DNA of 64,000 nt from Stenotrophomonas nitritireducens (GTDB taxonomy: Bacteria; Pseudomonadota; Gammaproteobacteria; Xanthomonadales; Xanthomonadaceae): NCBI RefSeq assembly GCF_001700965.1, contig NZ_CP016756.1, positions 1,302,001-1,366,000 on the forward strand, in the 5' to 3' direction. Positions 18,727 to 27,809 of the stretch are shown here, piece by piece. The notes beneath the pieces are model-generated. The model was not told the DNA's origin. It saw nothing but the letters and a program-made list of their open reading frames with translations, and ran no database searches. A program made the translations under genes and the position numbers. Every line of letters begins with the position of its first letter. The first letter of the stretch is position 1.

Positions 18727-21657
18727 TCACGCCAGCACCCGATTGCGGCCTTCGTGCTTGGCCCGATAAAGCTGCCGGTCCGCCGCTGCCAGCAGCGTGC
18801 GGCCAGTCATCTGGCCCGGCCCCAGCGCGGCAACGCCGATGCTCACGGTCACGCTGACCTCTGCATCCACTTCTTCAAAGCGCAGCCGTGCCAGTCGCGT
18901 GCGCAGTTCCTGCAAGGCCTCCACTGCGGCTTCCAGTGACAGGCCCGGCATCACCACCAGAAATTCCTCGCCACCGTGGCGCGCAACAAACTGTTGCTTG
19001 CCCAGCCGCAGCTGCAACAGGCTGGCGATATCGCGCAGCACCTGATCACCGGCCTCATGCCCGTAGCGGTCGTTGATCTGCTTGAAGTGATCCACATCCA
19101 CCAGCGCCACGTTCAATGGCGTGCCGTCGGCAAGGGCCTGCACCAGTGCCTTCTGCAGGTAGGCATCGCCCGCACGCCGATTGGGCAGGCCGGTCAGCGC
19201 ATCGTGCATGGCCTGGTGTTCCAGCCGCTGCAACAGGCTGGCACGCTCGAAATCGGCCTGTTCCAGCGCGCGGTTCTTTTCGCTCAGTTCCTGCGTGCGC
19301 GCGGCGATTTCATTGTTCAGCCGCTTCTGCCGCAACCGGTAGCTGGTAGCACGCCAGCCCAGCAACAACAGCAGCATCGCAAACAGCACCAGCCCGCTCA
19401 ACCAATGCACCCACGGCCGCTGCCACAGCGGTGCGGCGATATCCAGGTTGAGCTCCGCCTCGCCACCGCGCCGGGTGTTTTCCCAGTCCAGCGGCAATGA
19501 CATCGCCTGCACCCGCAGCCGGTATTTGCCGGGCGGCAGATTGGTATAGATCGCTTCGATGCGGCTGCCCGCCTCCACCCAGTCGTTGTCAAAACCTTCC
19601 AGCCGATAGCGGTAACGCATCTTGTCCGGAGCACGGAAGCCCAGCCCGGCGTAGGCCACGGCAATGCGCTCCACCCCGGCCGGCAACGCATAGCCGCTGC
19701 GCAGCGGCTGCGGGTCACCGTCAACCACCACGCTGTCAATGACAACCGGAAACTTGCGCAAGCGGGTAGGCCCGTCCACACGCTGCGGGTCGATCACCGC
19801 CAGGCCGCCAGCGGTGGGAAACAGCAGCTCGCCTTGGTCAGTGAGCCAACCTGCCGGCGAGGACGCGCCGTTGCCCTGGCTGCTGGGCATGCCGTCGGTA
19901 TGGTCCAGCACCTGCACCGCAAGATGCGTACGCGCGCCGGCGGCGACCGCGATCAGGTCATGCCGGTCCAGCCGGAACACGCCCTGGTTGCTGGGCAGCC
20001 ACAGGTGGCCGGCACCGTCGTCGATCACCCGGAAAATCTTGTCGCGCGGCAGGCCGTTGCGGTGGTCGAACACGGTGATATCCAGCCCGCGCTTGCGCAG
20101 CAGACCGTGGTCGGTGGCCATCCACAGATCGCCGTTGTGGTCGCCCAGGAAATCGAAGACATAACGTGCCGGGAAATCCAGGTCGGCCGACCATCCGTGC
20201 AGCTTGCCATCCGGCTCCAGGCTGGCCATGCCGCCATTGGTGCCGATCCACAACACGCCCGACAGGTCGCGGTACAAGGCATGCACGGCCGGCCCGGGCA
20301 GGCCCTGGTCCAGGCCGTAATGACGCAGCTTGCCCTGCTGGTAATGGAACAGGCCCTCGGAACTGCCTATCCACAGGCTGCCGTCACTTTCACTGAGCAG
20401 GCTGCGGATCAGCGGCTGCACTGTGCCGGGCAGGCGGATCTGCTGCACGACCCGCCCGGCTGCATCCAGCCGGAACACCCCCTGGTTGTAGGTGCCCGCC
20501 CATAACGTGGCGCCGCGCGTGGCCAAGGCCAGCACCGAGGCGTCTCGACGGTTGCCGGGCAACAGCCGCACGCGGCTGATCGCATCGCCGCGCATCCGGT
20601 CCAGCCCTTCGGAGTGGCCTATCCACACATCACCATCGGCCGACTGGATCAGCGCACGCACATAGTCCGAGCCCAGGCCATCGTCGCTGGTCAACCCGCG
20701 CGCGGCGCCTTCATCGACGCGGAACAAGCCATCGGTGCTGCCTGCCCAGACCAGGCCTTCGCGATCGATCATCAAGGCGGGGCTGACTTGGCCCGGAATG
20801 GCAATCCGCTCGATGTTGCCAGCGTTCCAGCGCACCAGCCGCCCGGCCGACAGGCTCAGCCACAGCGCGCCGCTGCCGTCCACGCGCACCGCATCCACCC
20901 GCTCACCCGGCAGCAGATGCTGGCGCTGGCCGTTGCCACGCAACCAGTGAACACCGTCGTCGGCGGCCACCAGCCAACCGCCGCTGCCATCTTCGCGCAG
21001 GTCGCGCACCACCCAGCCGGCGGTGTCCTGCCAGCCACTGAGCCGGCCCTGCTGCAACTGGTATACGCCCTTCTCGGTGGCTACCAGCACGGTGTCGTCG
21101 GCACCGCGGCGCAACGCGGTGACCGCCGCGTCAGCCAGGCCAAGCGCCCTGCCGGCATCCAGCAATTGCCCGGAGGGCAGCAATCTGAACAGTTTTTCCT
21201 GCGTGCCGATCCACAACGCGCCGTTGCCATCACGCAGCAATGCACTGACCGACAGATGGCGGGCATCGGCACCGCCCAATGCCTCCCAACGGCCGCCGTG
21301 ATAGCGATACACACCGTCGGAAATCGTGCCGAACAGTACCGCCCCATCCGCTTCCGGCAGGATGCTCACTACACCGGACAACTCCACTCCGGGCGTGTTC
21401 TGGTGGTCGAACACGGTGAAGCTGCGCCCATTGAAGCGCACCACGCCTTCCCAGGTACCCAGCCAGATGAAGCCGTCACTGCCCTGCGCCACCGATTGCA
21501 CCAGGTTGTGCGGCAGGCCCTGCTCCATGCCCCAACCGGCCACGGTATGCCGTGCGGCCAGCGCCATCGGCACACTGCTGCTTACCAACAGCACGCACGC
21601 CAGCGCTGCCCACACCATGCCGGCCAGCCGCTTGCGGCCAGCAGTTGCTGCAGTCAT
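18727..21657 (-). CDS. Membrane diguanylate cyclase with two-component-propeller sensor
   Basis: Makes cyclic di-GMP from GTP, probably under control of a periplasmic sensor. About 976 residues. A signal-type hydrophobic segment leads into a long beta-propeller of repeated GLGSDYVRALIQSADGDVWIG-like units (Reg_prop), then a Y_Y_Y domain (about 660-740, RYRYRLEGFDNDWVEAGSR), one membrane helix, a coiled coil (RLNNEIAARTQELSEKNRAL) and a C-terminal GGDEF domain. The active-site signature is GGEEF (about residue 895). The four residues at the usual inhibitory I-site are GKQQ rather than RxxD, so classical product inhibition is probably absent. ATG at 21657 is preferred over TTG at 21687. Ligand unknown. 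Confidence 0.9.
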   Translation of the reverse strand: MTAATAGRKRLAGMVWAALACVLLVSSSVPMALAARHTVAGWGMEQGLPHNLVQSVAQGSDGFIWLGTWEGVVRFNGRSFTVFDHQNTPGVELSGVVSILPEADGAVLFGTISDGVYRYHGGRWEALGGADARHLSVSALLRDGNGALWIGTQEKLFRLLPSGQLLDAGRALGLADAAVTALRRGADDTVLVATEKGVYQLQQGRLSGWQDTAGWVVRDLREDGSGGWLVAADDGVHWLRGNGQRQHLLPGERVDAVRVDGSGALWLSLSAGRLVRWNAGNIERIAIPGQVSPALMIDREGLVWAGSTDGLFRVDEGAARGLTSDDGLGSDYVRALIQSADGDVWIGHSEGLDRMRGDAISRVRLLPGNRRDASVLALATRGATLWAGTYNQGVFRLDAAGRVVQQIRLPGTVQPLIRSLLSESDGSLWIGSSEGLFHYQQGKLRHYGLDQGLPGPAVHALYRDLSGVLWIGTNGGMASLEPDGKLHGWSADLDFPARYVFDFLGDHNGDLWMATDHGLLRKRGLDITVFDHRNGLPRDKIFRVIDDGAGHLWLPSNQGVFRLDRHDLIAVAAGARTHLAVQVLDHTDGMPSSQGNGASSPAGWLTDQGELLFPTAGGLAVIDPQRVDGPTRLRKFPVVIDSVVVDGDPQPLRSGYALPAGVERIAVAYAGLGFRAPDKMRYRYRLEGFDNDWVEAGSRIEAIYTNLPPGKYRLRVQAMSLPLDWENTRRGGEAELNLDIAAPLWQRPWVHWLSGLVLFAMLLLLLGWRATSYRLRQKRLNNEIAARTQELSEKNRALEQADFERASLLQRLEHQAMHDALTGLPNRRAGDAYLQKALVQALADGTPLNVALVDVDHFKQINDRYGHEAGDQVLRDIASLLQLRLGKQQFVARHGGEEFLVVMPGLSLEAAVEALQELRTRLARLRFEEVDAEVSVTVSIGVAALGPGQMTGRTLLAAADRQLYRAKHEGRNRVLA

Positions 21658-21810
21658 CCCCTCGAGAATCGGCTGGCGTCTGGACAACCCTGCCTCCGCA
21701 GGTCGCGCCGGCTCCCCCGCCGGCGCGCCAATTTACCACCTCGATCGTGAAGTACTTCGCCGTTTCTTACGCCGATCCGGTCTCCCGGACCGGCGTCGCG
21801 GTGACCATCC

Positions 21811-24800
21811 TCAGTGGGTTGCCTCATCCGGGCGCACCCGGAACCAGGCCGCGTACAGCGCCGGCAGGAATACCAGGGTCAGCACCGTGCCGACGATCAG
21901 CCCGCCCATGATCGAGATCGCCATCGAGCCATAGAACGCACTGCGCGACAGCGGAATCATCGCCAGCACCGCCGCCAGCGCCGTCAGCACGATCGGGCGG
22001 AAGCGGCGCACGGTGGCATCGATGATGGCGTGCCAGCGGTCGTGGCCGGCATCGATGTCCTGCTGGATCTGGTCGATAAGGATCACCGAGTTGCGCATGA
22101 TCATGCCGGCCAGCGCAATCGTGCCCAGCATCGCCACGAAGCCGAACGGGGCCTGGAACAGCAACAGGAACCAGGTGGCTCCGATGATGCCCAGCGGCGC
22201 GGTGATGAACACCATCGCCGCCCGCGAGAAGCTGCGCAGCTGCACCATCAGCAAGGTTGCCACCACCACCAGGAACAGCGGCATGCCGGCCTTGATCGAG
22301 TTCTGGCCACGCGCCGAATCCTCCACCGTGCCACCGGTTTCCAGCAGGTAGCCGCTGGGCATCGCATCGCGGATTTCCGCCAGGGTCGGCTCGATCTGCT
22401 CGACTACGCCTACCGGCAGCATGCTGTCGCCGATGTCAGCACGCACGGTCACCGTGGGCAGGCGGTCGCGGTGCCAGATGATGCCGTCCTCGAAGGCGTA
22501 CTCAAGCTTGGCCACCTGCGACAAGGGCACCGCCTTGCCACTGGCGGTGGGAATGGCCAGGCTGCCCAGCATGTCCAGGCGCGCGCGCTCGTCGTCCGGG
22601 CCACGCAGCAACATGCCGATCTGGCGGTTGCCTTCGCGGTAGGTGCTCACGCTCATGCCCGACAGCGAGCTGGTCAGGAACTGCGCGATCTGTGCGCTGC
22701 TCACGCCAAGCACGCGGGCGCGGTCCTGGTCCACCACCAGCCGCACCACCTTGCTCGGCTCGCTCCAGTTGAGGTTGACGTTGGTGGTATGCGGGTTCTG
22801 CCGCACCTTGTCGGCGACCTGCGCGGCAATGGCCTGCACCCGCTCGATGTGTTCGCCGGAGACGCGGAACTGCACCGGGTAACCGACCGGCGGGCCGTTC
22901 TCCAGGCGGGTCACGCGCAGCTGCACGTCGCCGAATTTCGGCACCACTTCCTTCAACATCCAATCACGCAATGCCTCGCGTGCCATGGTGTCTTCGGCCA
23001 ACACCACGTACTGAGCGAAGTTGGTGGCCGGCAGCTGCTGGTCCAGCGGCAGATAGAAACGCGGCGAACCATTGCCGACGTAGCCGACGAAGTTGGCCAC
23101 GCCCTTGTGGTCCTTGATCAGCGCCTCGAACTTCTGCGCCTGTGCCTGGGTGGCGGTCAACGACGCACCTTCGGCCAGTTCGATATCCACCATCAGCTCG
23201 GGCCGGGTGGAATCCGGGAAGAACTGCTGTGGCACGAAACGGAAGATCACCAGCGAGAACACGAACAAGCCGGCGGTGGCCAGGATCACCAGCCAGCGGC
23301 GGCGCAGGCAGGCATCCAGGAAGCCGCGGAAACGCTGGTAGAACGCGCTCTTGTACGGGTCATGGTCGTGCGAGAGTTCCTTCGGCCTGACCAGGTTGGC
23401 CAACGCCGGGTTGCGGTCGGCCCAGCGCAGCCGCAGCGCGCGCCAACGCGCGGCAATGCTGCCCGGCTTGGGCGGCTGCGGGTTGTGCAGGTCCGGCAGC
23501 ATCTTGTCGCCGAGGTAGGGAATGAACAGCACCGCGGCAATCCACGACACCACCAAAGCAATCGTCACCACCTGGAACAGCGAGCGGGTGTATTCACCGG
23601 TACTCGATGCCGCCGTTGCGATCGGCAGGAAGCCAGCCGCGGTGATCAGCGTACCGGTCAACATCGGGAAGGCGGTGGATGTCCAGGCAAAACTGGCCGC
23701 GCGCAGGCGGTCGTAACCCTGCTCCATCTTGGTGGCCATCATCTCCACCGCGATGATCGCGTCATCCACCAGCAGGCCCAGCGCCAGCACCAGCGCACCC
23801 AACGAAATCTTGTGCAGGCCGATATCGAACTGATGCATCACGAAGAAGGTCATCGCCAACACCAGCGGGATCGACACCGCCACCACCAGGCCGGTGCGCC
23901 ACCCCAGCGAGAAGAAGCTCACCAGCAGCACGATCACCACCGCCTCGGTCAGCACCTTGACGAACTCGCCCACCGATTCCTTCACCGCATGCGGCTGGTC
24001 GGACACCTTGCGCAGCTGCATGCCGGCCGGCAGCGTCTTCTGCAGCTGTTCAAACTCGCCATCCAGGGTCTTGCCCAGCTTGAGGATGTCGCCGCCGTTC
24101 TTCATCGCCACGGCAATACCAATGGCATCCTCGCCCATGAAGCGCATCTTGGCCGAGGCCGGATCGGCGAAGCCACGCTTGACCTCGGCGATATCGCCCA
24201 GCCGCACGGTGCGCTCACCGGCCTGGATCGGGAAGTTGCGGATGTCCTCGACCGAGGTGAACTGGCCGCTGACGCGCAGCTGCACGCGGTCGGTCGGGGT
24301 TTCGAACCAGCTGGCCGGCGCAATCGCGTTCTGCTGCGCCAGCGCCTCCTGCACCTGCTGCAGTGATACGCCCAGCGTAGCCAGCTTGGTGTTGGACAAC
24401 TGGATCCACACCTTCTCGTCCTGCAGGCCGATCAGGTCGACCTTGCCCACGTCGTCCACCCGCTGCAGTTGCAGCTGGATGCGGTCGGCATAATCGCGCA
24501 TCAGCGCGTAGTCGAAGCCCTTGCCGGTCAACGCGTAGATGTTGCCAAAGGTGTCGCCGAACTCATCGTTGAAGAACGGCCCGATCACTTCGGCCGGCAG
24601 CTGCGACTGGATGTCGCCCACCTTCTTGCGCACCTGGTAGAACAGTTCGGGCACGTCCTTGGAGCGCATCGAATCGCGCGCCATGAAGATCACCTGCGAC
24701 TCGCCCGGGCGCGAATAGGCCTGGATGAACTCGAACTGCCCGGTGTTCATCAGCGCCTTTTCAATCGGCTCGGTGACCTGCTTGGAGACCTGCTCGGCAG

Positions 24801-24972
24801 TGGCGCCGGGCCACATGGTCTGCACCACCATCGCCTTGAAGGTGAACGGCGGATCCTCGGACTGGCCCAGGTGCTTGTACGACCAGGCACCGATGATCGC
24901 CATGGCGATCATCATGAACAGCACCAGCGGGCGGTTACCGAGCGCCCATTCGGAAAGATTGAAGCGCTTCAC
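21811..24972 (-). CDS. smeP: RND multidrug efflux pump inner-membrane transporter (SmeP-like)
   Basis: Proton-driven drug exporter of 1053 residues, the usual RND length, with membrane segments flanking two large periplasmic loops. The proton-relay Asp pair is in ALGLLVDDAIIAVEMM. GTG start at 24972 with GAGG upstream. It lies 127 bp downstream of a membrane fusion protein on the same strand, and the divergent side carries a TetR regulator, pcm and tolC. This five-gene order (tolC-pcm-smeRo-smeO-smeP) is the SmeOP-TolCSm cluster reported for S. maltophilia, and I use those names on that basis. Substrates cannot be read from sequence. Confidence 0.9.
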   Translation of the reverse strand: MKRFNLSEWALGNRPLVLFMMIAMAIIGAWSYKHLGQSEDPPFTFKAMVVQTMWPGATAEQVSKQVTEPIEKALMNTGQFEFIQAYSRPGESQVIFMARDSMRSKDVPELFYQVRKKVGDIQSQLPAEVIGPFFNDEFGDTFGNIYALTGKGFDYALMRDYADRIQLQLQRVDDVGKVDLIGLQDEKVWIQLSNTKLATLGVSLQQVQEALAQQNAIAPASWFETPTDRVQLRVSGQFTSVEDIRNFPIQAGERTVRLGDIAEVKRGFADPASAKMRFMGEDAIGIAVAMKNGGDILKLGKTLDGEFEQLQKTLPAGMQLRKVSDQPHAVKESVGEFVKVLTEAVVIVLLVSFFSLGWRTGLVVAVSIPLVLAMTFFVMHQFDIGLHKISLGALVLALGLLVDDAIIAVEMMATKMEQGYDRLRAASFAWTSTAFPMLTGTLITAAGFLPIATAASSTGEYTRSLFQVVTIALVVSWIAAVLFIPYLGDKMLPDLHNPQPPKPGSIAARWRALRLRWADRNPALANLVRPKELSHDHDPYKSAFYQRFRGFLDACLRRRWLVILATAGLFVFSLVIFRFVPQQFFPDSTRPELMVDIELAEGASLTATQAQAQKFEALIKDHKGVANFVGYVGNGSPRFYLPLDQQLPATNFAQYVVLAEDTMAREALRDWMLKEVVPKFGDVQLRVTRLENGPPVGYPVQFRVSGEHIERVQAIAAQVADKVRQNPHTTNVNLNWSEPSKVVRLVVDQDRARVLGVSSAQIAQFLTSSLSGMSVSTYREGNRQIGMLLRGPDDERARLDMLGSLAIPTASGKAVPLSQVAKLEYAFEDGIIWHRDRLPTVTVRADIGDSMLPVGVVEQIEPTLAEIRDAMPSGYLLETGGTVEDSARGQNSIKAGMPLFLVVVATLLMVQLRSFSRAAMVFITAPLGIIGATWFLLLFQAPFGFVAMLGTIALAGMIMRNSVILIDQIQQDIDAGHDRWHAIIDATVRRFRPIVLTALAAVLAMIPLSRSAFYGSMAISIMGGLIVGTVLTLVFLPALYAAWFRVRPDEATH

Positions 24973-25043
24973 GCCTCAGTCCCCTTTTCAGCGCGGATCC
25001 AGCGCCGCTCGGTATTGCCGCCAGCGTCAGCCCCCATCCCGTT

Positions 25044-25066
25044 CCCTTCCCACGCAGGGGGAAGGG
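25044..25066. repeat. Small C/G palindrome between smeO and smeP
   Basis: CCCTTCCCACGCAGGGGGAAGGG, a partial member of the dispersed palindrome family, sits between the two pump genes. It could trim or attenuate the distal gene, but no T-run follows on the minus strand. Confidence 0.5.
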
Positions 25067-25099
25067 CGAAGGTGTCGCACATACAAGATTTCGACAGGC

Positions 25100-26233
25100 T
25101 CATCGCGAGCCCTCCGACGCAGCTTTCTTCGGTGCGCCAAGTTCAATGGGCCGGTTGCTGCGGTCCACGGCAGTCACCGGCTGACCTTCGCGCAACAAAT
25201 GGCCACCGGCAGCCACCACCCAGTCGTCGGCTTTCAAACCCTGCAGCACCGGCACGCTTTCCGGGCCATAGGGACCCAGCGTCACCGCCCGTGCCTGCAA
25301 TTTGCCATCGGCCGGGTTCACCACCCAGACGCTGGCCTGCTGCGGCTGCTTGCCGGCCTGCACGGCAGCCAGCGGCACGCTTATCACTCCCTGCTTGCCA
25401 TGCGCGATGAACACCCGCGCGCTCTGGCCCAGTTCCACCGTGTCCAGCGCATCGGCCGCCAGGCTTACCCGCGCGGCATAGGTACGCGCCTGCGGATCGG
25501 CGGCGGCGGCGATCTCGCGGATGCTGCCCGCCAGGCGCTTGCCTTGCTGGTTCCACAGTTCCACCTCGACCGCCTGGCCGACGCTGAAATCGCGGATGAC
25601 ACTTTCCGGCAGCGCGATGGCCACTTCGCGGGCGCCATCGGCAGCCATCGTATAGATGGTCTGGCCGGCCGCGACCACCTGCCCGGCCTCGGCCTCGCGG
25701 CTGGCGATCAGGCCGTCTTCGGGCGCGCGCAGCTGGGCATAGGCGGATTGGTTGCGGGCCACGTCCAGATCGGCGCGGGCGGCATCGGCCTGGCCCTGGG
25801 CCGCCTTCAACGCCGCGGTCTGCGCATCCAGTGCGGACTGGCTGACCAGCTGCTGGCTGGCCAGGGCCTGGTAGCGCTTGTGCTCGTCCCGGGCACGGAC
25901 CAGATCGGCCTCGGCGGCCGCGTACTGTGCCTGTGCCGCACGCGCCTGCAGGTTGTAGTCGGCAACGTCGAGCTCGGCCAGCAACTGGCCCTTCTTGACC
26001 CGCTGACCGGCGTCAACCTCGCGACGCAGCAGCTTGCCGCCGACGCGGAAGGACAGCGCGGTTTCTTCACGGGCGCGTACCTCGCCAGGATAGGCACCGA
26101 TGGCCACCCCGCCATTGCCGGCCGGATGCTCCACCAGTACGGGTACGGCGGGTGCGGGTACGGTCTCGGGCTTGCCGCAGGCGACAAGCAGGGGCAACAA
26201 CAGGCAACAGCCAATCCAGCGTAGGGAATTCAT
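25100..26233 (-). CDS. smeO: RND periplasmic adaptor lipoprotein (SmeO-like)
   Basis: Membrane fusion protein linking SmeP to TolC. 377 residues with a lipoprotein signal ending LLPLLVAC followed by GK (lipid-modified Cys19). The order lipoyl half (ALSFRVGGKLLRREVDAGQRV), coiled-coil hairpin (Ala/Gln-rich, ADLVRARDEHKRYQALAS), second lipoyl half (APEDGLIASREAEAGQVV) and beta-barrel is typical. The frame is open far upstream, but the lipobox fixes ATG at 26233. Upstream lies the region shared with the divergent smeRo. Confidence 0.92.
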   Translation of the reverse strand: MNSLRWIGCCLLLPLLVACGKPETVPAPAVPVLVEHPAGNGGVAIGAYPGEVRAREETALSFRVGGKLLRREVDAGQRVKKGQLLAELDVADYNLQARAAQAQYAAAEADLVRARDEHKRYQALASQQLVSQSALDAQTAALKAAQGQADAARADLDVARNQSAYAQLRAPEDGLIASREAEAGQVVAAGQTIYTMAADGAREVAIALPESVIRDFSVGQAVEVELWNQQGKRLAGSIREIAAAADPQARTYAARVSLAADALDTVELGQSARVFIAHGKQGVISVPLAAVQAGKQPQQASVWVVNPADGKLQARAVTLGPYGPESVPVLQGLKADDWVVAAGGHLLREGQPVTAVDRSNRPIELGAPKKAASEGSR

Positions 26234-26300
26234 AGGTAAAGGTCGCGAACGCAAGGGAGGGAAAGAGGGCGGAATTTGGCCGCCATTACTAAACGCATCG

Positions 26301-26341
26301 GTATAGTATAAATATCGAACCAGCTGGTCTAGTATTGCCTG
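26301..26341. promoter_or_regulatory. Divergent smeO/smeRo control region with palindrome
   Basis: A perfect 10-bp palindrome ACCAGCTGGT (26319-26328) lies inside an AT-rich stretch, flanked by near-direct repeats GGTATAGTATA and GGTCTAGTATT. TAGTAT at 26330-26335 would serve as a -10 for smeRo, with a transcript start at or next to its ATG (26342). A TetR repressor binding here could control both directions; S. maltophilia SmeRo is reported to repress both operons. Confidence 0.55.
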
Positions 26342-27016
26342 ATGTGCCCGAAAAAACCCTCCTCCGCGCCCGCGACAACGGCGCCACGCAGTGCCGGTCC
26401 GGGTCGCCCCAAGGATCTCGGCAAGCGTGCGGCCATCCTCGATGCAGCCAAGGCGTTGTTCATCGAACTGGGTTTCAACGGCGTCAGCATGGACGAAATC
26501 GCCGCCCGCGCCAGTGTGTCCAAGCTGACGGTCTACAGCCATTTCGGCGACAAGGAAACCCTGTTCACCGAGGCGATTCAGGCCAAGTGCGTGGAAATGA
26601 TGCCCGATGAGCTGTTTGTCACCGACAACGAGGCACCGTTGCGCGGCCAGTTGCTGGGCATCGGCCACGCCTTTTTCGACCTGATCAGCAGTGATGCGGC
26701 CATTGCCACCCAGCGCATGATGATGACCCCGGACACCGATGACCGGATCCGCCAGATGTTCTGGCAGGCCGGCCCGGCCCGTACCGAGAGCGCCCTGGCC
26801 GAGTTCCTGGGGGCCCGCGTCAGCCGTGGCCAGCTGGCCATCGAGGACCTGGGCCTGGCCGCCCGGCAGTTCTTCTGCCTGATCAAGGGCGAAGTGCATA
26901 CGCATATGATGTGTGGCCTGTGCGCCGCCCCGGACCCCCTCAATGCCGATGTCCACATCGCCGCCAGCGTTGATTTCTTCATCCGCGCCTATGAGCCACG
27001 CCGGCAAGCTGAATGA
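26342..27016 (+). CDS. smeRo: TetR-family repressor of the efflux cluster (SmeRo-like)
   Basis: A 224-residue TetR/AcrR regulator. The N-terminal helix-turn-helix is clear (AAILDAAKALFIELGFNGVSMDEIAARASVSKLTVYSHFGDKETLF, about residues 30-75); the rest is a helical ligand-binding and dimerisation domain. Divergent from smeO and followed by pcm and tolC on the same strand. By gene order it corresponds to SmeRo of S. maltophilia. The spacing between its candidate -10 and ATG suggests little or no 5' untranslated RNA. Confidence 0.88.
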   Translation: MCPKKPSSAPATTAPRSAGPGRPKDLGKRAAILDAAKALFIELGFNGVSMDEIAARASVSKLTVYSHFGDKETLFTEAIQAKCVEMMPDELFVTDNEAPLRGQLLGIGHAFFDLISSDAAIATQRMMMTPDTDDRIRQMFWQAGPARTESALAEFLGARVSRGQLAIEDLGLAARQFFCLIKGEVHTHMMCGLCAAPDPLNADVHIAASVDFFIRAYEPRRQAE

Positions 27017-27141
27017 ACCGGAGGTCCGAATGACTTCCGGCACTGCGTCACGCGCGGCCCTCAGCTCAATGTTGGGTCCGTACTTTGTGTCTGGTAACCG
27101 GTAAAATGGCCGGCCCACTGCGCTGGAATGATGAGCTTCCC

Positions 27142-27789
27142 ATGACGATTGATTACTCCCACGTCCGCGAAATGATGGTTGAACAGCAGATCCGTCCCTG
27201 GGACGTGCTGGAAGTCCGCGTGCTGGACGTGCTGGCGCGGCTGCCGCGCGAGGCCTTCGTCGCTGAATCCCATCGCGCCCTGGCCTATGCCGACATCGAG
27301 CTGCCGCTGGGTCATGGCCAGAAGATGATGAAGCCGGTCATCGAAGGCCGCACCCTGCAGGCGCTGGATCTGCAGCCCACCGACGAAGTGCTGGAAATCG
27401 GCACCGGCAGCGGTTTCCTGAGCGCCTGCATGGGCGAGCTGGCCCGCGAAGTGCTGAGTCTGGAAATCCACCCCGAGCTGGCCGAGCGCGCCCGCCAGAA
27501 CCTGGACGCGGCCAAGCTGGGCAGCAATGTCCGCATTGAAGTCGCCGATGCCCTGAACTGGCAGAGCCAGCGTCAGTTCGACGCCATCTGCATCACCGGT
27601 GCGGTTGAAACCGTTCCGGTGGAACTGCTGAAGCTGCTGCGCAGCGGCGGCCGCCTGTTTGCCATCCGCGGCGTTTCGCCGGTGATGGAAGCAGTGCTGG
27701 TGCAGGCCGACGGCAGCATCGCCTCGCTGTTCGAAACCGATCTTGATTACCTGCAGGGCGCTGCGCCCGCACCGCAATTCCAACTCTGA
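27142..27789 (+). CDS. pcm: Protein-L-isoaspartate O-methyltransferase
   Basis: SAM-dependent repair enzyme that methylates L-isoaspartyl residues in damaged proteins. 215 residues, including MVEQQIRPWDVLEVRVLDVL, the SAM-binding loop VLEIGTGSGFLSACMG and LLRSGGRLFAIRG. ATG at 27142 gives the normal N-terminus. It is 20 bp upstream of tolC, and the two are reported to be co-transcribed in S. maltophilia. No mechanistic link between the repair enzyme and the pump is evident. Confidence 0.93.
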   Translation: MTIDYSHVREMMVEQQIRPWDVLEVRVLDVLARLPREAFVAESHRALAYADIELPLGHGQKMMKPVIEGRTLQALDLQPTDEVLEIGTGSGFLSACMGELAREVLSLEIHPELAERARQNLDAAKLGSNVRIEVADALNWQSQRQFDAICITGAVETVPVELLKLLRSGGRLFAIRGVSPVMEAVLVQADGSIASLFETDLDYLQGAAPAPQFQL

Positions 27790-27809
27790 AACCTTCCAAG
27801 GAAGCCGCA

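Noticed and set aside
21814..24366. 850-codon plus-strand frame over smeP
   Set aside because: Shadow of the RND transporter gene; composition is HRQ-rich without domains.
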